This document shows positions 34,904-44,775 of a stretch of DNA of 61,550 bases, piece by piece. Location of the stretch: NCBI GenBank assembly GCA_023261755.1, contig JAGDXS010000021.1, positions 1 to 61,550 on the forward strand. The letters are read 5' to 3'. The notes under the pieces were generated by a model that was not told the origin of the DNA, searched no databases, and worked only from the letters and a program-made list of their open reading frames with translations. This DNA comes from Thermoplasmata archaeon (GTDB taxonomy: Archaea > Thermoplasmatota > Thermoplasmata > Thermoplasmatales > ARK-15). Every line of letters begins with the position of its first letter. The first letter of the stretch is position 1. The position numbers were made by a program, and so were the translations under genes.

Positions 34904-36715
34904 ATGAAAGAAAATGAAATATTTAAAGAATGGATTATTACAAATAAAAATGGATCATATTCTTCTTCAACTGTCAGCTTTGCAAATACGAGGACCTACC
35001 ATGGAATACTTGTAAAGAAAATATCAGAGAATTATGATAGATTTGTTCTCCTATCAAAATTTTTTGAAAAAATTAAAAAAGATGGAGAAAAATTTTTCAT
35101 TGATACAAATTTTTATCCAAATGTTATATATCCTGAAGGTTTTAAATACATAGAAAATTTTAAGGTTTTCCCCATACCTGAATTTGATTATAGAATCAAT
35201 GAATTAAAAATAAAGAAAATTATACTGTTAGATACCTATTTCGATACTGTTTTCATAAAATATGAATTCATTGGTGAAATTCCGGATGAAATAGATCTTT
35301 TTCCACTTCTTTCATTCAGATCCAACCATACAGTGATAAGGAAAGGAATGAGATCATTCAATTTGAATATTTCAGATATTGTTACATTTTCATTAAATGA
35401 TCTATTTATCAATTTCAAAGTCCCAGGAAAATTTATTAAAAATGAGGACTGGTATTACAATTTTCAATATGTCATTGATAAAGAAAGAGGATCTAACTAT
35501 GAAGAGGATCTATTTAATCCAGGATATTTTGCACTTGAGAATCCACCTAGGAAATTTGTGGTTAAAATTTCATCCGACAAAATTAAAAATAATGATTTCA
35601 ATTCAGCGAAAGCAACATATCTTAAATATTTGGAGGAAAATTCAACAAAATTATTGAAAAAAATATCCATGGCATCTAATTTTTTGATCACAAATGATGA
35701 TATTATTGCGGGATATTACTGGTTTGGGCCTTGGGCAAGGGATGCATTTATATCTATTCCAGGTCTTTTTTTAGTGAAAAAGAAATTTGAAGAAGCAAAA
35801 AGAATACTTTTAAAATATGGAAAATCAATGAAAAATGGAATTATACCAAAAAATTTAGAAAAGGGTGATGAAATAACAGTGGATACATCATTATGGTACA
35901 TATATGCTATTTATAAATATTATGAATATACAAAAAATAAGAATGATCTTATTACATTTTATCCTTATGTGAAGGAAATTGTTGACTCTTACATTAAAGG
36001 TAATGATAAATTCTCATTGGATAATAATTTCATAAGAATTAGGGATTCTCCACTCACTTGGATGGATGCAAATTATGGAAATGTTTCAGTTACACCGAGA
36101 ATAGGTTTACCAGTTGAAGTAAATGCTCTTTGGTACAATGCCATATCCTGTATAGAATATTTTGAAAATGAACTTGGCCTAAAAACAGAACCTGGATTGT
36201 ATGATATAAAAAAATCTTTAGAAGATAATTTTCTTGATAAATTTTTAAGTAATGGAAGAATTCTAGATGTTGCAGATCCTGATGATTCATCCATCAGGCC
36301 AAATTTTATTTTTGCATTTTCTCTTCCCTTTGCAATAATGCATAATTTCAGGGATTTTAAAAAAATAGTGGATGATGAACTTCTTACTCCATATGGCTTG
36401 AGAACATTATCACCAAAGGATCAAAAATTTAAATCGAATTACGAAGGTAACTGGGAAATGAGAGATATGGCTTATCACAATGGATCTGTATGGCCATGGC
36501 TCGTGGGCCCATATATAACAGCATCAATTAAATGTGGTGAAAATCCAAAAAAACTGTTAGAATATTTTAAGCCATTGTATAACATGATTTATTTACCAGA
36601 AATTTTTGATGGTTTGAATCCTAGCGAGCCGAAAGGATGCATAATTCAGGCCTGGAGCTATGGTGAGATCCTTAGATCTTACTATGAAGATATTTTTCCC
36701 AAGATGATAAAATGA
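34904..36715 (+). CDS. Glycogen debranching enzyme (amylo-alpha-1,6-glucosidase)
   Basis: This 603-residue enzyme hydrolyses alpha-1,6 branch points. The N-terminal sandwich begins EWIITNKNGSYSSSTV (~8-23) and TRTYHGILV, the standard opening of archaeal debranching enzymes. The (alpha/alpha)6 catalytic domain has YWFGPWARDAF (~270), TWMDANYG (~385) and YHNGSVWPWLVGPYI (~523), which hold the catalytic acids. Length fits the GDE_C/GH133 family. There is no signal peptide, so it works in the cytoplasm. Its stop overlaps the glycosyltransferase start by 4 nt. Confidence 0.9.
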   Translation: MKENEIFKEWIITNKNGSYSSSTVSFANTRTYHGILVKKISENYDRFVLLSKFFEKIKKDGEKFFIDTNFYPNVIYPEGFKYIENFKVFPIPEFDYRINELKIKKIILLDTYFDTVFIKYEFIGEIPDEIDLFPLLSFRSNHTVIRKGMRSFNLNISDIVTFSLNDLFINFKVPGKFIKNEDWYYNFQYVIDKERGSNYEEDLFNPGYFALENPPRKFVVKISSDKIKNNDFNSAKATYLKYLEENSTKLLKKISMASNFLITNDDIIAGYYWFGPWARDAFISIPGLFLVKKKFEEAKRILLKYGKSMKNGIIPKNLEKGDEITVDTSLWYIYAIYKYYEYTKNKNDLITFYPYVKEIVDSYIKGNDKFSLDNNFIRIRDSPLTWMDANYGNVSVTPRIGLPVEVNALWYNAISCIEYFENELGLKTEPGLYDIKKSLEDNFLDKFLSNGRILDVADPDDSSIRPNFIFAFSLPFAIMHNFRDFKKIVDDELLTPYGLRTLSPKDQKFKSNYEGNWEMRDMAYHNGSVWPWLVGPYITASIKCGENPKKLLEYFKPLYNMIYLPEIFDGLNPSEPKGCIIQAWSYGEILRSYYEDIFPKMIK

Positions 36716-37821
36716 AAAGCATTTCTGTCCTTGGTTGGGAACTTCCACCTGTGTTTTCCGGCGGTTTGGGTATACATACAATGAACCTTTATACAAAATT
36801 ATCAAATTTTTTAAACATAAATATATATGTACCAGATATAGTTTTACCATCTGGTTACTATCCTTTTAAAGCAATAACAGTAAATCTTTCAAAATATTAT
36901 GGATCATACTATAGGAGCGATGATTTTTTTGATTTGGTTCAAGAATATAATGAAATTTTAATTGAGAATTTTAATCCGAAAGATGTAAAATTGATTCATG
37001 CACACGATTGGATTACATTTAAGGCAGGGGTAGAATTAAAAAATATTTATCATATTCCTCTTATAATTACAGTTCATAGTACTGAATATGACAGATCAGG
37101 AAACTTCAATCCACAAAAAAGGATTATGGACATTGAAAAATATGGTATAGAGAATGCTGATAAAATAATCACAGTTTCAAATTACACAAAAGAGATTATA
37201 GTTAGAAATTACAATGCCAATAAGAAAAAGATAAAAACAATTTATAATGGTGTTAACAGTGAACTGTATGATACTGGCAAGAAAGATTATTCTCTTAAAA
37301 AAAAGGTCCTTTACTTTGGAAGGCTTACATCTCAGAAAGGTCCTAAATTTTTCTTGGAAGCAGCTTTGAAAGTTCTTAATAATATGAAGGATATTAAATT
37401 TGTAATAGCAGGTGAAGGGGAAAAAATGGAAGAATTAAAGATCTTGGCAGGTGAATACTTAGAAAAAAATATAATATTCACAGGTTTTGTTAAATTTCAT
37501 GTAGCGAGGCAATTATACAATGATAGTGATGTATTCATTCTCCCAGCTGTTTCTGAACCATTTGGAATGACTGTTTTAGAATCTATGGTATCAGGTACTC
37601 CCGCAATTATTAGTAAAACAACTGGTGTTGGAGAAGCATTGAAAAATGTTCTAAAGGTAGATTTTTGGGATTCAGATCTTCTTTCTGAATATATTATTTC
37701 AATTTTGAATTATAAAGGCTTAAGAAAAACTATTGGTGAAAATGGTAAGATTGAATCTCTAAAATTTACATGGGAAGATGCTGCTTTAAAAACGCTTATT
37801 GTTTATGGTGATTATCTATGA
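36712..37821 (+). CDS. Glycogen synthase-like glycosyltransferase (GT4/GT5 fold)
   Basis: This is a 369-residue GT-B enzyme. GWELPPVFSGGLGIHT (~8-23) is the glycine-rich acceptor/donor loop, IHAHDWITFKAG is the conserved His region, GRLTSQKGP opens the C-terminal domain, and SEPFGMTVLESMVSG carries the EX7E retaining motif. Its partners (debranching enzyme, GH57) indicate alpha-1,4-glucan synthesis from a nucleotide glucose. It is shorter than bacterial GlgA (~480 aa), as usual in archaea. Coupled by 4-nt overlaps on both sides. Confidence 0.85.
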   Translation: MKSISVLGWELPPVFSGGLGIHTMNLYTKLSNFLNINIYVPDIVLPSGYYPFKAITVNLSKYYGSYYRSDDFFDLVQEYNEILIENFNPKDVKLIHAHDWITFKAGVELKNIYHIPLIITVHSTEYDRSGNFNPQKRIMDIEKYGIENADKIITVSNYTKEIIVRNYNANKKKIKTIYNGVNSELYDTGKKDYSLKKKVLYFGRLTSQKGPKFFLEAALKVLNNMKDIKFVIAGEGEKMEELKILAGEYLEKNIIFTGFVKFHVARQLYNDSDVFILPAVSEPFGMTVLESMVSGTPAIISKTTGVGEALKNVLKVDFWDSDLLSEYIISILNYKGLRKTIGENGKIESLKFTWEDAALKTLIVYGDYL

Positions 37822-38945
37822 AGAGCGTTGTTTTTTATTTTCAGATGCACCAGCCAAGAAGAATAAAAGAATATAGGAGAAGTGAAGTTTCTCACAATCA
37901 CGATTATTTCTGGGAAGAAAAGAATAAAGAAATACTTGAAAGGATAATTGAAAAATGTTATGTACCCATGACAAAAGTGTTAATTGAAAATGATATTAAA
38001 TCATCAATATCAATTTCAGGTGTACTTTTAGAACAGCTTCTAGATATGAATTCCAGTGTAATTGACCTTCTTAAGGAATATTTCAAATCTGGTAAGGGTG
38101 AGATTCTTGGTGAAACATATTACCATAGTTTATCATCCATATGGGATGAAGAGGAATTTAAAAGGCAAGTGGAAAAACATATTGATACATTATCAAGGAC
38201 TTTTGGCATTATTCCAAGCACATTCAGAAATACTGAATTGATATACAATGATAAAATATCTCAGATGGTAAAAGATCTAGGATTTGAAACAATTATTACA
38301 GAAGGAACGGATGAAATAATATCAAAAAATTCTCCAAATTTTATATATAAAACAATCTCAGGCCTTAACCTTTTTTTAAGAAATTACAGGCTGAGCGATG
38401 ATATATCATTCAGATTTTCAAACAGGTCATGGAATGAATATCCTCTCTTTGCTGATAAGTATGCTAAATGGATATTTATGACCGAAGGGGATGTAATCAA
38501 CCTTTTCATGGATTATGAAACATTCGGTGAACATAACTGGAAAGAAACAGGCATATTCGATTTTATGAGGGCTCTACCAAATGAATTAAAAAAATATGGC
38601 ATTGATCTTTTTACGATTAATGAGGCAGTGAAAAACAAGGGAAAGAAATATGAATTAGGTATTAATAAAACAATTTCCTGGGCAGATACTGAGAGAGACC
38701 TTTCGGCATGGCTAGGTAATGAGATGCAGATTGAAGCCTTTGAAATGATGAAAACTTTAAAAAATAGCAAGAACAAGGATCTTTGGGGATTGCTCCAAAC
38801 ATCCGATCATTTTTATTATATGTCAACTAAGCATTTTTCTGACCAGGAAGTTCATGAATATTTCAATCCCTATCATTCACCCTATCTTGCTTTTATTTAT
38901 TACACAAATATTCTTGAAGACTTTTATAAAACATTTTTAGATTAA
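37818..38945 (+). CDS. GH57 family alpha-glucan enzyme
   Basis: This is a 375-residue glycoside hydrolase family 57 protein. Region 1 is FQMHQPRRI (~7-15) and region 2 is GETYYHSLSS (~96). Region 3, ITEGTDEII (~155), holds the nucleophile Glu. Region 4, MDYETFGEH (~233), holds the acid/base Asp. The motifs fit an amylase-type or branching-type GH57, and intracellular location is implied by the missing signal peptide. With the two preceding genes it forms a tight glycogen operon. It is convergent with the glucoamylase gene, overlapping it by 4 nt. Confidence 0.88.
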   Translation: MKSVVFYFQMHQPRRIKEYRRSEVSHNHDYFWEEKNKEILERIIEKCYVPMTKVLIENDIKSSISISGVLLEQLLDMNSSVIDLLKEYFKSGKGEILGETYYHSLSSIWDEEEFKRQVEKHIDTLSRTFGIIPSTFRNTELIYNDKISQMVKDLGFETIITEGTDEIISKNSPNFIYKTISGLNLFLRNYRLSDDISFRFSNRSWNEYPLFADKYAKWIFMTEGDVINLFMDYETFGEHNWKETGIFDFMRALPNELKKYGIDLFTINEAVKNKGKKYELGINKTISWADTERDLSAWLGNEMQIEAFEMMKTLKNSKNKDLWGLLQTSDHFYYMSTKHFSDQEVHEYFNPYHSPYLAFIYYTNILEDFYKTFLD

Positions 38946-40867
38946 AAATGTTGAGCATTTCTATTTTTTTTAAGTAATTCATCATACATTATTAGTGTAA
39001 TTATCATTTCAGCATGGCTCCAGATTAATGGGGATACTGAAAGAGGTGAACCATCATAAGGATTCAATTGTTCTGAAAGAATTCCAGAATGTTGTGCGTG
39101 CTTATAGACCCAATCAATAAGCTCTGATGCTTTTGAAATATTGTTATTAAGTATATAATACTGAGCTGCCCATAGTGTAGTGATATTCCAAGGATTACCT
39201 ATTATATTATCATCCTTTTTTATTCTTTGGTAATTATCATTTTCGTATCTTGCTAGACCTCCAATACCCTTTACCCATAACTTTTCCATTATATGGTTCA
39301 TTGAACTCTCTATTTTCTTATCTCTTGGGTCCTTCATGCCAAATATGAATGCGGACATTACAGCACTGTCTATGGTTAAATCTGCATTTCCATCTATTAT
39401 TGCCCTTGCATAATAACCTCTTGAATCCGAATAAAAATATTTTTCAAATGCATTTTTCATCTCTTCTGCGGCCTTTTCAAATTCAGTTGCATAATCAGAA
39501 TCACCAAATTCCCTAGCCATTTCTGATGAAGCCTTTAAAGCAGCATATGTTGTAGAAACTGTATAGGCATGAATACCATACCTTTCTTCCCATACATCGA
39601 ATGAAGGTTTGGGTAAACCATTATCTTCCCTGAAATCAAGAATAAACTTTGAAGCTTTTATTATTACTGAATCATAAAGCTTTGAAATGAATTCAACATT
39701 GCTAGATTTCTTAAAATATTTGTGTATAGCCCACAAAACAAGTGAAGTTTCATCCTCCTGTATGGGTATTATTTCATTATTCTTGTAAATGTGAGGTATC
39801 CAGCTGCTTGCAAGATTTCCATCCATTCTATATTTATGGTAAAAATAACCTCTTGGTGATATTACATCTCTGGCGAATTCAAAAAATTTTCTGGCAGTTG
39901 CAGTGTGACCCGCAAAAATTAAAGAATATGCAGCTATCGAAGCATCCCTAGGCCAAACATAGTAATATTCATCCCTTGTGGATTTTAAAATATCACTATC
40001 GCTGGATGCAACAATACCCCCTATATCATTCACATGGCTTCTTATGATGAAGAGGGACCTTTTGAAAAATGAAAGGTAGTCAGGTTCCAGTTTAACAAAT
40101 TCCTTTTCATGCCAGACCTTCCAGTAATTTGAAGTTCTTGATTCTAATCTTTCCAAGTATCTATAATCTATCTTATCCTGGTCTTTTTCTATGGAATCAA
40201 GATTTTCTGCGCATAATATATAATAGTATAGATTTATTTTTTCATTTCCTTCTAAATTAATAGAATGCCTTATTACGGAATCAACAGATCCAGTTGCAAT
40301 GGGATTCATTGAAAGGTTACAATCCTCAGCATCTCTCCAGGTTCCTTCTAGGCCTTCAAAATCCTTTATACCTGTTGAAAATTGATCAAATATTCTACCA
40401 TTCTCATCTATGCTCGATATATAGAAATATCTCCTTCCTTTATAATGAACAATGCCCTGAATTTCAGGGAAATAACCAGCTGTATCACCAATATTATTTC
40501 CATAAATATAGAAATTTTGATGAAAGAAAAGGCTTATGTTCTTTTTTTCATTGCTCAAATTATTTAAAGTAACTTTCCTAACATAAATATCGCTATATAT
40601 ATCAACAAAATTTTTTGTTTCAAATTCAACATCATTGAATTTTCCCTTTACATATCCTACCATAGTGTGATCTAGATAATCACCTATTTCTACTAAATTT
40701 CTTTCTATCCAGCTAAATTTTCCATTAACGCAAATACCAAACCTGAATGGTTTTCCTATTGAATGGTTTTCAGAAAGGTCTTTAGAATAATAAAAATCCG
40801 CAATCCTATAATCATAATCAAAATTCACAAGCAATCTTCCATTACCAATTGGGAGGTATCTAACCAT
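38942..40867 (-). CDS. GH15 glucoamylase
   Basis: This 641-residue enzyme releases beta-glucose from the non-reducing ends of alpha-glucans. An N-terminal beta-sandwich opens with YLPIGNGRLLVNFDYDYR, as in Thermoplasma glucoamylases. The (alpha/alpha)6 domain has YYVWPRDASIAAY (~300), FDVWEERYGIHAYT (~420, catalytic acid Glu) and LSEQLNPYDG (~600, catalytic base Glu). I prefer ATG 40867 to the GTG at 40876. There is no signal peptide, so it should degrade internal glycogen to free glucose, which is the substrate the npED genes alongside require. Confidence 0.9.
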   Translation of the reverse strand: MVRYLPIGNGRLLVNFDYDYRIADFYYSKDLSENHSIGKPFRFGICVNGKFSWIERNLVEIGDYLDHTMVGYVKGKFNDVEFETKNFVDIYSDIYVRKVTLNNLSNEKKNISLFFHQNFYIYGNNIGDTAGYFPEIQGIVHYKGRRYFYISSIDENGRIFDQFSTGIKDFEGLEGTWRDAEDCNLSMNPIATGSVDSVIRHSINLEGNEKINLYYYILCAENLDSIEKDQDKIDYRYLERLESRTSNYWKVWHEKEFVKLEPDYLSFFKRSLFIIRSHVNDIGGIVASSDSDILKSTRDEYYYVWPRDASIAAYSLIFAGHTATARKFFEFARDVISPRGYFYHKYRMDGNLASSWIPHIYKNNEIIPIQEDETSLVLWAIHKYFKKSSNVEFISKLYDSVIIKASKFILDFREDNGLPKPSFDVWEERYGIHAYTVSTTYAALKASSEMAREFGDSDYATEFEKAAEEMKNAFEKYFYSDSRGYYARAIIDGNADLTIDSAVMSAFIFGMKDPRDKKIESSMNHIMEKLWVKGIGGLARYENDNYQRIKKDDNIIGNPWNITTLWAAQYYILNNNISKASELIDWVYKHAQHSGILSEQLNPYDGSPLSVSPLIWSHAEMIITLIMYDELLKKNRNAQHF

Positions 40868-40948
40868 AGATCTCACTACAAAATCATAGATAATAAATTT
40901 TTTTAAATTATGTATAATTATTTTATTAAAAGAATAATAATAAGAAAA

Positions 40949-40959
40949 ATTTATATAAG
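40949..40959 (+). promoter_or_regulatory. TATA-like box for the ACD-npED operon
   Basis: ATTTATATAAG, with A-rich sequence before it (possible BRE), lies about 26 nt upstream of the ATG at 40981. It is the cleanest TATA box in the window and predicts a leaderless mRNA. Confidence 0.55.
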
Positions 40960-40980
40960 AAAAATGTTATTAAATAAAAT

Positions 40981-42960
40981 ATGTTAGAAGAATTATTTAA
41001 TCCAAAGTCAATAGCAATTGTAGGAGCATCCAGAGAAAAAGAAAAAATAGGCAATATAATTTTGAGAAATATAAAATCAACATACAAGGGTAAACTTTAT
41101 CCTGTCAATAATAAGGTATCAAGCGTTGAAGGTCTTCAATCATACAAATCGCTAAAGGATATTCACGATCATGTTGATCTGGTCATAATTAGCATACCAA
41201 GGGATGGAGTTCCCTCTGTAATGGAGGAAGTTGGCGAAATAGGCACAAAGGCTGCAGTTATCATTACATCAGGTTTTAGGGAAGTGGATGATCACGGTGC
41301 AGATTTGGAAAAGCAAATAAAGGAAATTGCAAATAAATATTCCATAAGGTTTCTCGGTCCTAATACAATGGGATTTACTACTCCATCATTCAATGCAACT
41401 TTTACATATGCGGATGTAAAAATTGGAAATATTGCAATCGTCGCCCAATCAGGTGGAATGGGAGCATATATGCTAAACTGGGCTCAGAGGACCAGAACGG
41501 GTTTAAGTTATTTTGTGAGCATGGGTAATCAAACCGATATAAATGAAATAGATGTTTTTCAATTTTTAGCCAATGATATTAACACAAAGGCAATATTTAC
41601 TTATATTGAAGGAGTAGCCGATGGAGAAAGATTTCTTAGTGAGTTGCCTGATATTACAATTAAAAAGCCAATTGTATTCATAAAAGGTGGAGCCGGCAAA
41701 TCTGGAGCACAGGCAGTAAAAACGCATACTGGCAGCATTGCCGGATCAATTGAATTGTTTAGAGCGGCTGTAAAAACTGTAGGCGGCATTCTTGTTGAAG
41801 ATCTAAACGATTTTTTAAATCTGGTTAAAATGGTTCTTTCTGAAGAATCATTTTCAAAGGATATATTAGTAATAACAAACTCTGGCGGTCATGGTGTCCT
41901 AACTACAGATTCAATAGATAGGAATTCTCTTAATTTAATTGAAATACCTGAGCTTAAATACAATGCATTAAGGAATATGTTACCTGAACAGAGTATACCA
42001 AAAAATCCACTTGATCTTTCAGGTGATGCAAATAGCGAAAGGTATAAAAATGCATTAGAAATAGTACAGGATCTTAATTGCACAAAACTGGTACTTGTAC
42101 AATCACTTGCAATGGTTACTTGCAATGAAGTAGCGAAAACGATTTTAAGATACAAAGGCAAAAGTGTTGTAGGTGTTTTCATGGGATCAGATGCTGAATC
42201 TGCAATAAGGATGCTTGATTCAGCAAATATACCCGCTTTCAATTTTCCTGAGGATGCTGTAAAAGCAGTTAAAAATGTTCTTGAAAAGAAGGAACCAATT
42301 AAAAAGATAAGGTATCCTGACCCATTAATTGAAGCTAAAAATTTAATTTTAAACAAGAAAATATTGAGTGATGAAGATTCAATAAAACTTATGGAAATCT
42401 ATGGTATAAAAGTGCCTGATTATGCCATCGTATCCGATCTTAACGACGCTAAAGAAAAATCAAAGAAAATAGGATTTCCTGTTGTAATGAAAATGTCTTC
42501 AGACCAACCTGTGCATAAGACAGAGTTGGGTGGTGTTATAATGAATGTTGAAGAAAAGGATGTTGAAGAAGCTTTCAATAAAATTAAATCTAAGGCACCA
42601 AGGGTTTTGATTCAAAAACAGTTATCTGGTGTAGAGGCATTCATTGGTGGTATTGTTGATCCTGTTTTTGGGCCATCTGTTCTTGCAGGCTTAGGAGGCA
42701 TATATGTTGAAGTTTTAAAGAGCATAAGCTATGGTATTTCACCCATTTCCGAAGATGAGGCATTAGAAATGCTAAAGGAAAGCAAAGTTTACAGTCTATT
42801 AAATGCAAGAAAAAGAAATTACAATTTAGGCTCTCTAATCAATGCAATTACAAGAATTTCAAGGATGATTGTCGATCTAAACATAAAGGAAATGGATATA
42901 AATCCAATAATTGTAAATGAAGATGGGGCATTTGCAACAGATATAAGAATAATACTTTAG
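40981..42960 (+). CDS. ADP-forming acyl-CoA (acetyl-CoA) synthetase, fused subunits
   Basis: This enzyme converts acetyl-CoA, ADP and phosphate to acetate, CoA and ATP, the main substrate-level ATP step of many archaea. The 659-residue protein fuses the two subunits. A CoA-binding Rossmann domain comes first (PKSIAIVGASREKEKIG ~8-24), then ligase-CoA domains with the phospho-His segment KTHTGSIAGS (~247). A C-terminal ATP-grasp (from ~455) has GFPVVMKMSSDQPVHKTELG and ends with DLNIKEMDINPIIV. It heads an operon with gluconate dehydratase, a cyclase-family hydrolase and glucose dehydrogenase, which joins sugar breakdown to acetate formation. Confidence 0.9.
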   Translation: MLEELFNPKSIAIVGASREKEKIGNIILRNIKSTYKGKLYPVNNKVSSVEGLQSYKSLKDIHDHVDLVIISIPRDGVPSVMEEVGEIGTKAAVIITSGFREVDDHGADLEKQIKEIANKYSIRFLGPNTMGFTTPSFNATFTYADVKIGNIAIVAQSGGMGAYMLNWAQRTRTGLSYFVSMGNQTDINEIDVFQFLANDINTKAIFTYIEGVADGERFLSELPDITIKKPIVFIKGGAGKSGAQAVKTHTGSIAGSIELFRAAVKTVGGILVEDLNDFLNLVKMVLSEESFSKDILVITNSGGHGVLTTDSIDRNSLNLIEIPELKYNALRNMLPEQSIPKNPLDLSGDANSERYKNALEIVQDLNCTKLVLVQSLAMVTCNEVAKTILRYKGKSVVGVFMGSDAESAIRMLDSANIPAFNFPEDAVKAVKNVLEKKEPIKKIRYPDPLIEAKNLILNKKILSDEDSIKLMEIYGIKVPDYAIVSDLNDAKEKSKKIGFPVVMKMSSDQPVHKTELGGVIMNVEEKDVEEAFNKIKSKAPRVLIQKQLSGVEAFIGGIVDPVFGPSVLAGLGGIYVEVLKSISYGISPISEDEALEMLKESKVYSLLNARKRNYNLGSLINAITRISRMIVDLNIKEMDINPIIVNEDGAFATDIRIIL

Positions 42961-42969
42961 GGTGATATT

Positions 42970-44139
42970 ATGACTAAAATAAAAAATATAGAAATTTTTG
43001 AACTTGGTGAAAAAATAACCAATACACCTTGGAGTTCAACAATACTCATACTAAGATTAACCACAGAAGATGGGTATGTTGGATATGGAGAAGCTCCTAC
43101 AACTTTGATGACACTACCTGTTCTTGAAGAAATGAATGAAGTGGCAAGAATATTCAATGGAAAGGATCCAACAGAAATAGAAAAGAATGTTAGAGAATTT
43201 TACAAACACTCTTTCTACCTTCCAGTTTCAATGGAATCCACAGCCGCATTAAGTGCCTTTGAAATAGCATCTTTGGATATAACAGGAAAAATTTATTCCA
43301 TACCTATTTATAAAATGCTGGGAGGAAAAGTTCGAGATAAAATTAAAGCTTACGCAAATGGATGGTATTCAGATTGTATAAATCCTGATGATTTCCTTCA
43401 AAAAGCAAAAAAAATGGAAAAAATTGGATACAAGGCTATTAAGTTTGACCCGTTCGGAAACCAATTTGATTCTCTAGATCATGATCATTTGAAAAATGCT
43501 ATAGAGATAGTCTCTACCCTTAAGAATGAAACAGGATTGGAATTATTAATAGAATACCATGGAAGATTCAATGCTAGTTCAGCCATAATTGCAGGCAAAT
43601 CACTTGAAAAATTTGATCCCCTATTCATGGAGGAACCTGTACATCCAGATAGTATTGAATCTCTTATGAAATTCAGAAAAAGTGTTAATACAAGGATAGC
43701 CCTTGGAGAAAGAGTACTGAACAAAAACTTGTTTTTACCCTATCTAAAGAATGATCTGGTAGATATAATCCAGCCTGATGTAACAAATATAGGTGGAATT
43801 TTTGAAACTAAAAAGGCAGCAGTGCTTTCAGATGCTTTTGGAGTTGATGTTGCCATCCATAACGCATTTGGACCAATTCAGACAGCAGCGTCATTACAAC
43901 TTGATGTGAACATTAACAATTTTCTTATTCAGGAGAGTTTTGAGAATTCTTGGCCAGAATGGAAAATTAATCTCATAAAGGATGGTTATGAAATAGAAGA
44001 TGGTCTCTACAAAATATCATCCAAGCCAGGTCTAGGCATAGAAATAAATGAAAAAATATTAGATGAATTTAAAATACAAGGCATGGAATTTCTCGATCCA
44101 AATGAACCACCCTGGGTAGTGAAGGGAACGTTCAGGTGA
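42970..44139 (+). CDS. Gluconate (galactonate) dehydratase, enolase superfamily
   Basis: This enzyme removes water from gluconate to give 2-keto-3-deoxygluconate, step two of the non-phosphorylative Entner-Doudoroff pathway. The 389-residue protein has the mandelate-racemase capping domain and barrel. KFDPFG carries the barrel Lys, metal ligands lie in LIEYHGRF, FMEEPV and ALGERV, and the catalytic His is in IHNAFGP. Length and motifs match the Sulfolobus and Thermoplasma gluconate/galactonate dehydratases. The ribosome site is GGTGAT. The stop is 5 nt before the next ATG, and glucose dehydrogenase lies two genes on. Confidence 0.88.
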   Translation: MTKIKNIEIFELGEKITNTPWSSTILILRLTTEDGYVGYGEAPTTLMTLPVLEEMNEVARIFNGKDPTEIEKNVREFYKHSFYLPVSMESTAALSAFEIASLDITGKIYSIPIYKMLGGKVRDKIKAYANGWYSDCINPDDFLQKAKKMEKIGYKAIKFDPFGNQFDSLDHDHLKNAIEIVSTLKNETGLELLIEYHGRFNASSAIIAGKSLEKFDPLFMEEPVHPDSIESLMKFRKSVNTRIALGERVLNKNLFLPYLKNDLVDIIQPDVTNIGGIFETKKAAVLSDAFGVDVAIHNAFGPIQTAASLQLDVNINNFLIQESFENSWPEWKINLIKDGYEIEDGLYKISSKPGLGIEINEKILDEFKIQGMEFLDPNEPPWVVKGTFR

Positions 44140-44144
44140 TAAAA

Positions 44145-44774
44145 ATGAAAATAGTGGATTTATCTTATGACATAAGATCAAAAATGGTTCATTTTAAGGG
44201 GGATCCTGTACCTTCAATTAAGAATATTAAATTTATAGAAAGGGATGGATACAATATAAAAGAGCTCTATTTTGGAACTCACACATCCACACATGTTGAT
44301 GCGCCTTCACATTTTATCAAAGAGGGTAAAAGTGTAGATCAACTGGATGCAATGGCCTATTCAGGTTTAGTTCAAATTTTGGATGTAAGCTCAAGCGCTT
44401 TCATTGATCAAAATGCAGTAAAAAATGTTTTTTTAGATAAAGTATTTTTTTACACAGGTAGTAATGAAAACTGGTATAAAATGCAAGAATTTGAAAAATA
44501 TGCATTCATAACAGAAAATGCCGCAAAAGATCTTGTGAAAAAAGGTGTTAAATTAGTTGGTCTTGATTCACCTTCTGTGGAGGACCCAAAAAATTTAGAA
44601 TTTTCTGCGCACAAGATATTGCTTAAAAACGGTACATTGATCATAGAAAATTTAAATTCTATGGAGCTGAAAAATTTAATAAATAAAGTAGTATTAGTAA
44701 TTGCATTGCCTTTGAAGATATATGATGGTGATGGATCACCAGCAAGAGTTATTGCAATTTTATTGGATGATTAA
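44145..44774 (+). CDS. Cyclase-family (kynurenine-formamidase-like) metal hydrolase
   Basis: This is a 209-residue cyclase-family (PF04199-type) protein. The metal motif is GTHTSTHVDAPSHF (~42-55). The family pattern is HxGTHxDxPxH; here the central Gly is Ser, while the metal His and Asp residues remain. LVGLDSPSVEDP is the second family motif. Family members open amides or cyclic compounds. It sits between gluconate dehydratase and glucose dehydrogenase, so opening of gluconolactone is an attractive but unproven role. I chose ATG 44145, with GGTGAT upstream, over a GTG at 44136 inside that ribosome site. Confidence 0.75.
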   Translation: MKIVDLSYDIRSKMVHFKGDPVPSIKNIKFIERDGYNIKELYFGTHTSTHVDAPSHFIKEGKSVDQLDAMAYSGLVQILDVSSSAFIDQNAVKNVFLDKVFFYTGSNENWYKMQEFEKYAFITENAAKDLVKKGVKLVGLDSPSVEDPKNLEFSAHKILLKNGTLIIENLNSMELKNLINKVVLVIALPLKIYDGDGSPARVIAILLDD

Positions 44775-44775
44775 A

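Noticed and set aside
44722-44775. Longer N-terminus for glucose dehydrogenase starting inside the cyclase gene
   Set aside because: The extra 18 codons have no resemblance to the family. The ATG at 44776 gives the conserved start and follows the preceding stop by one base.
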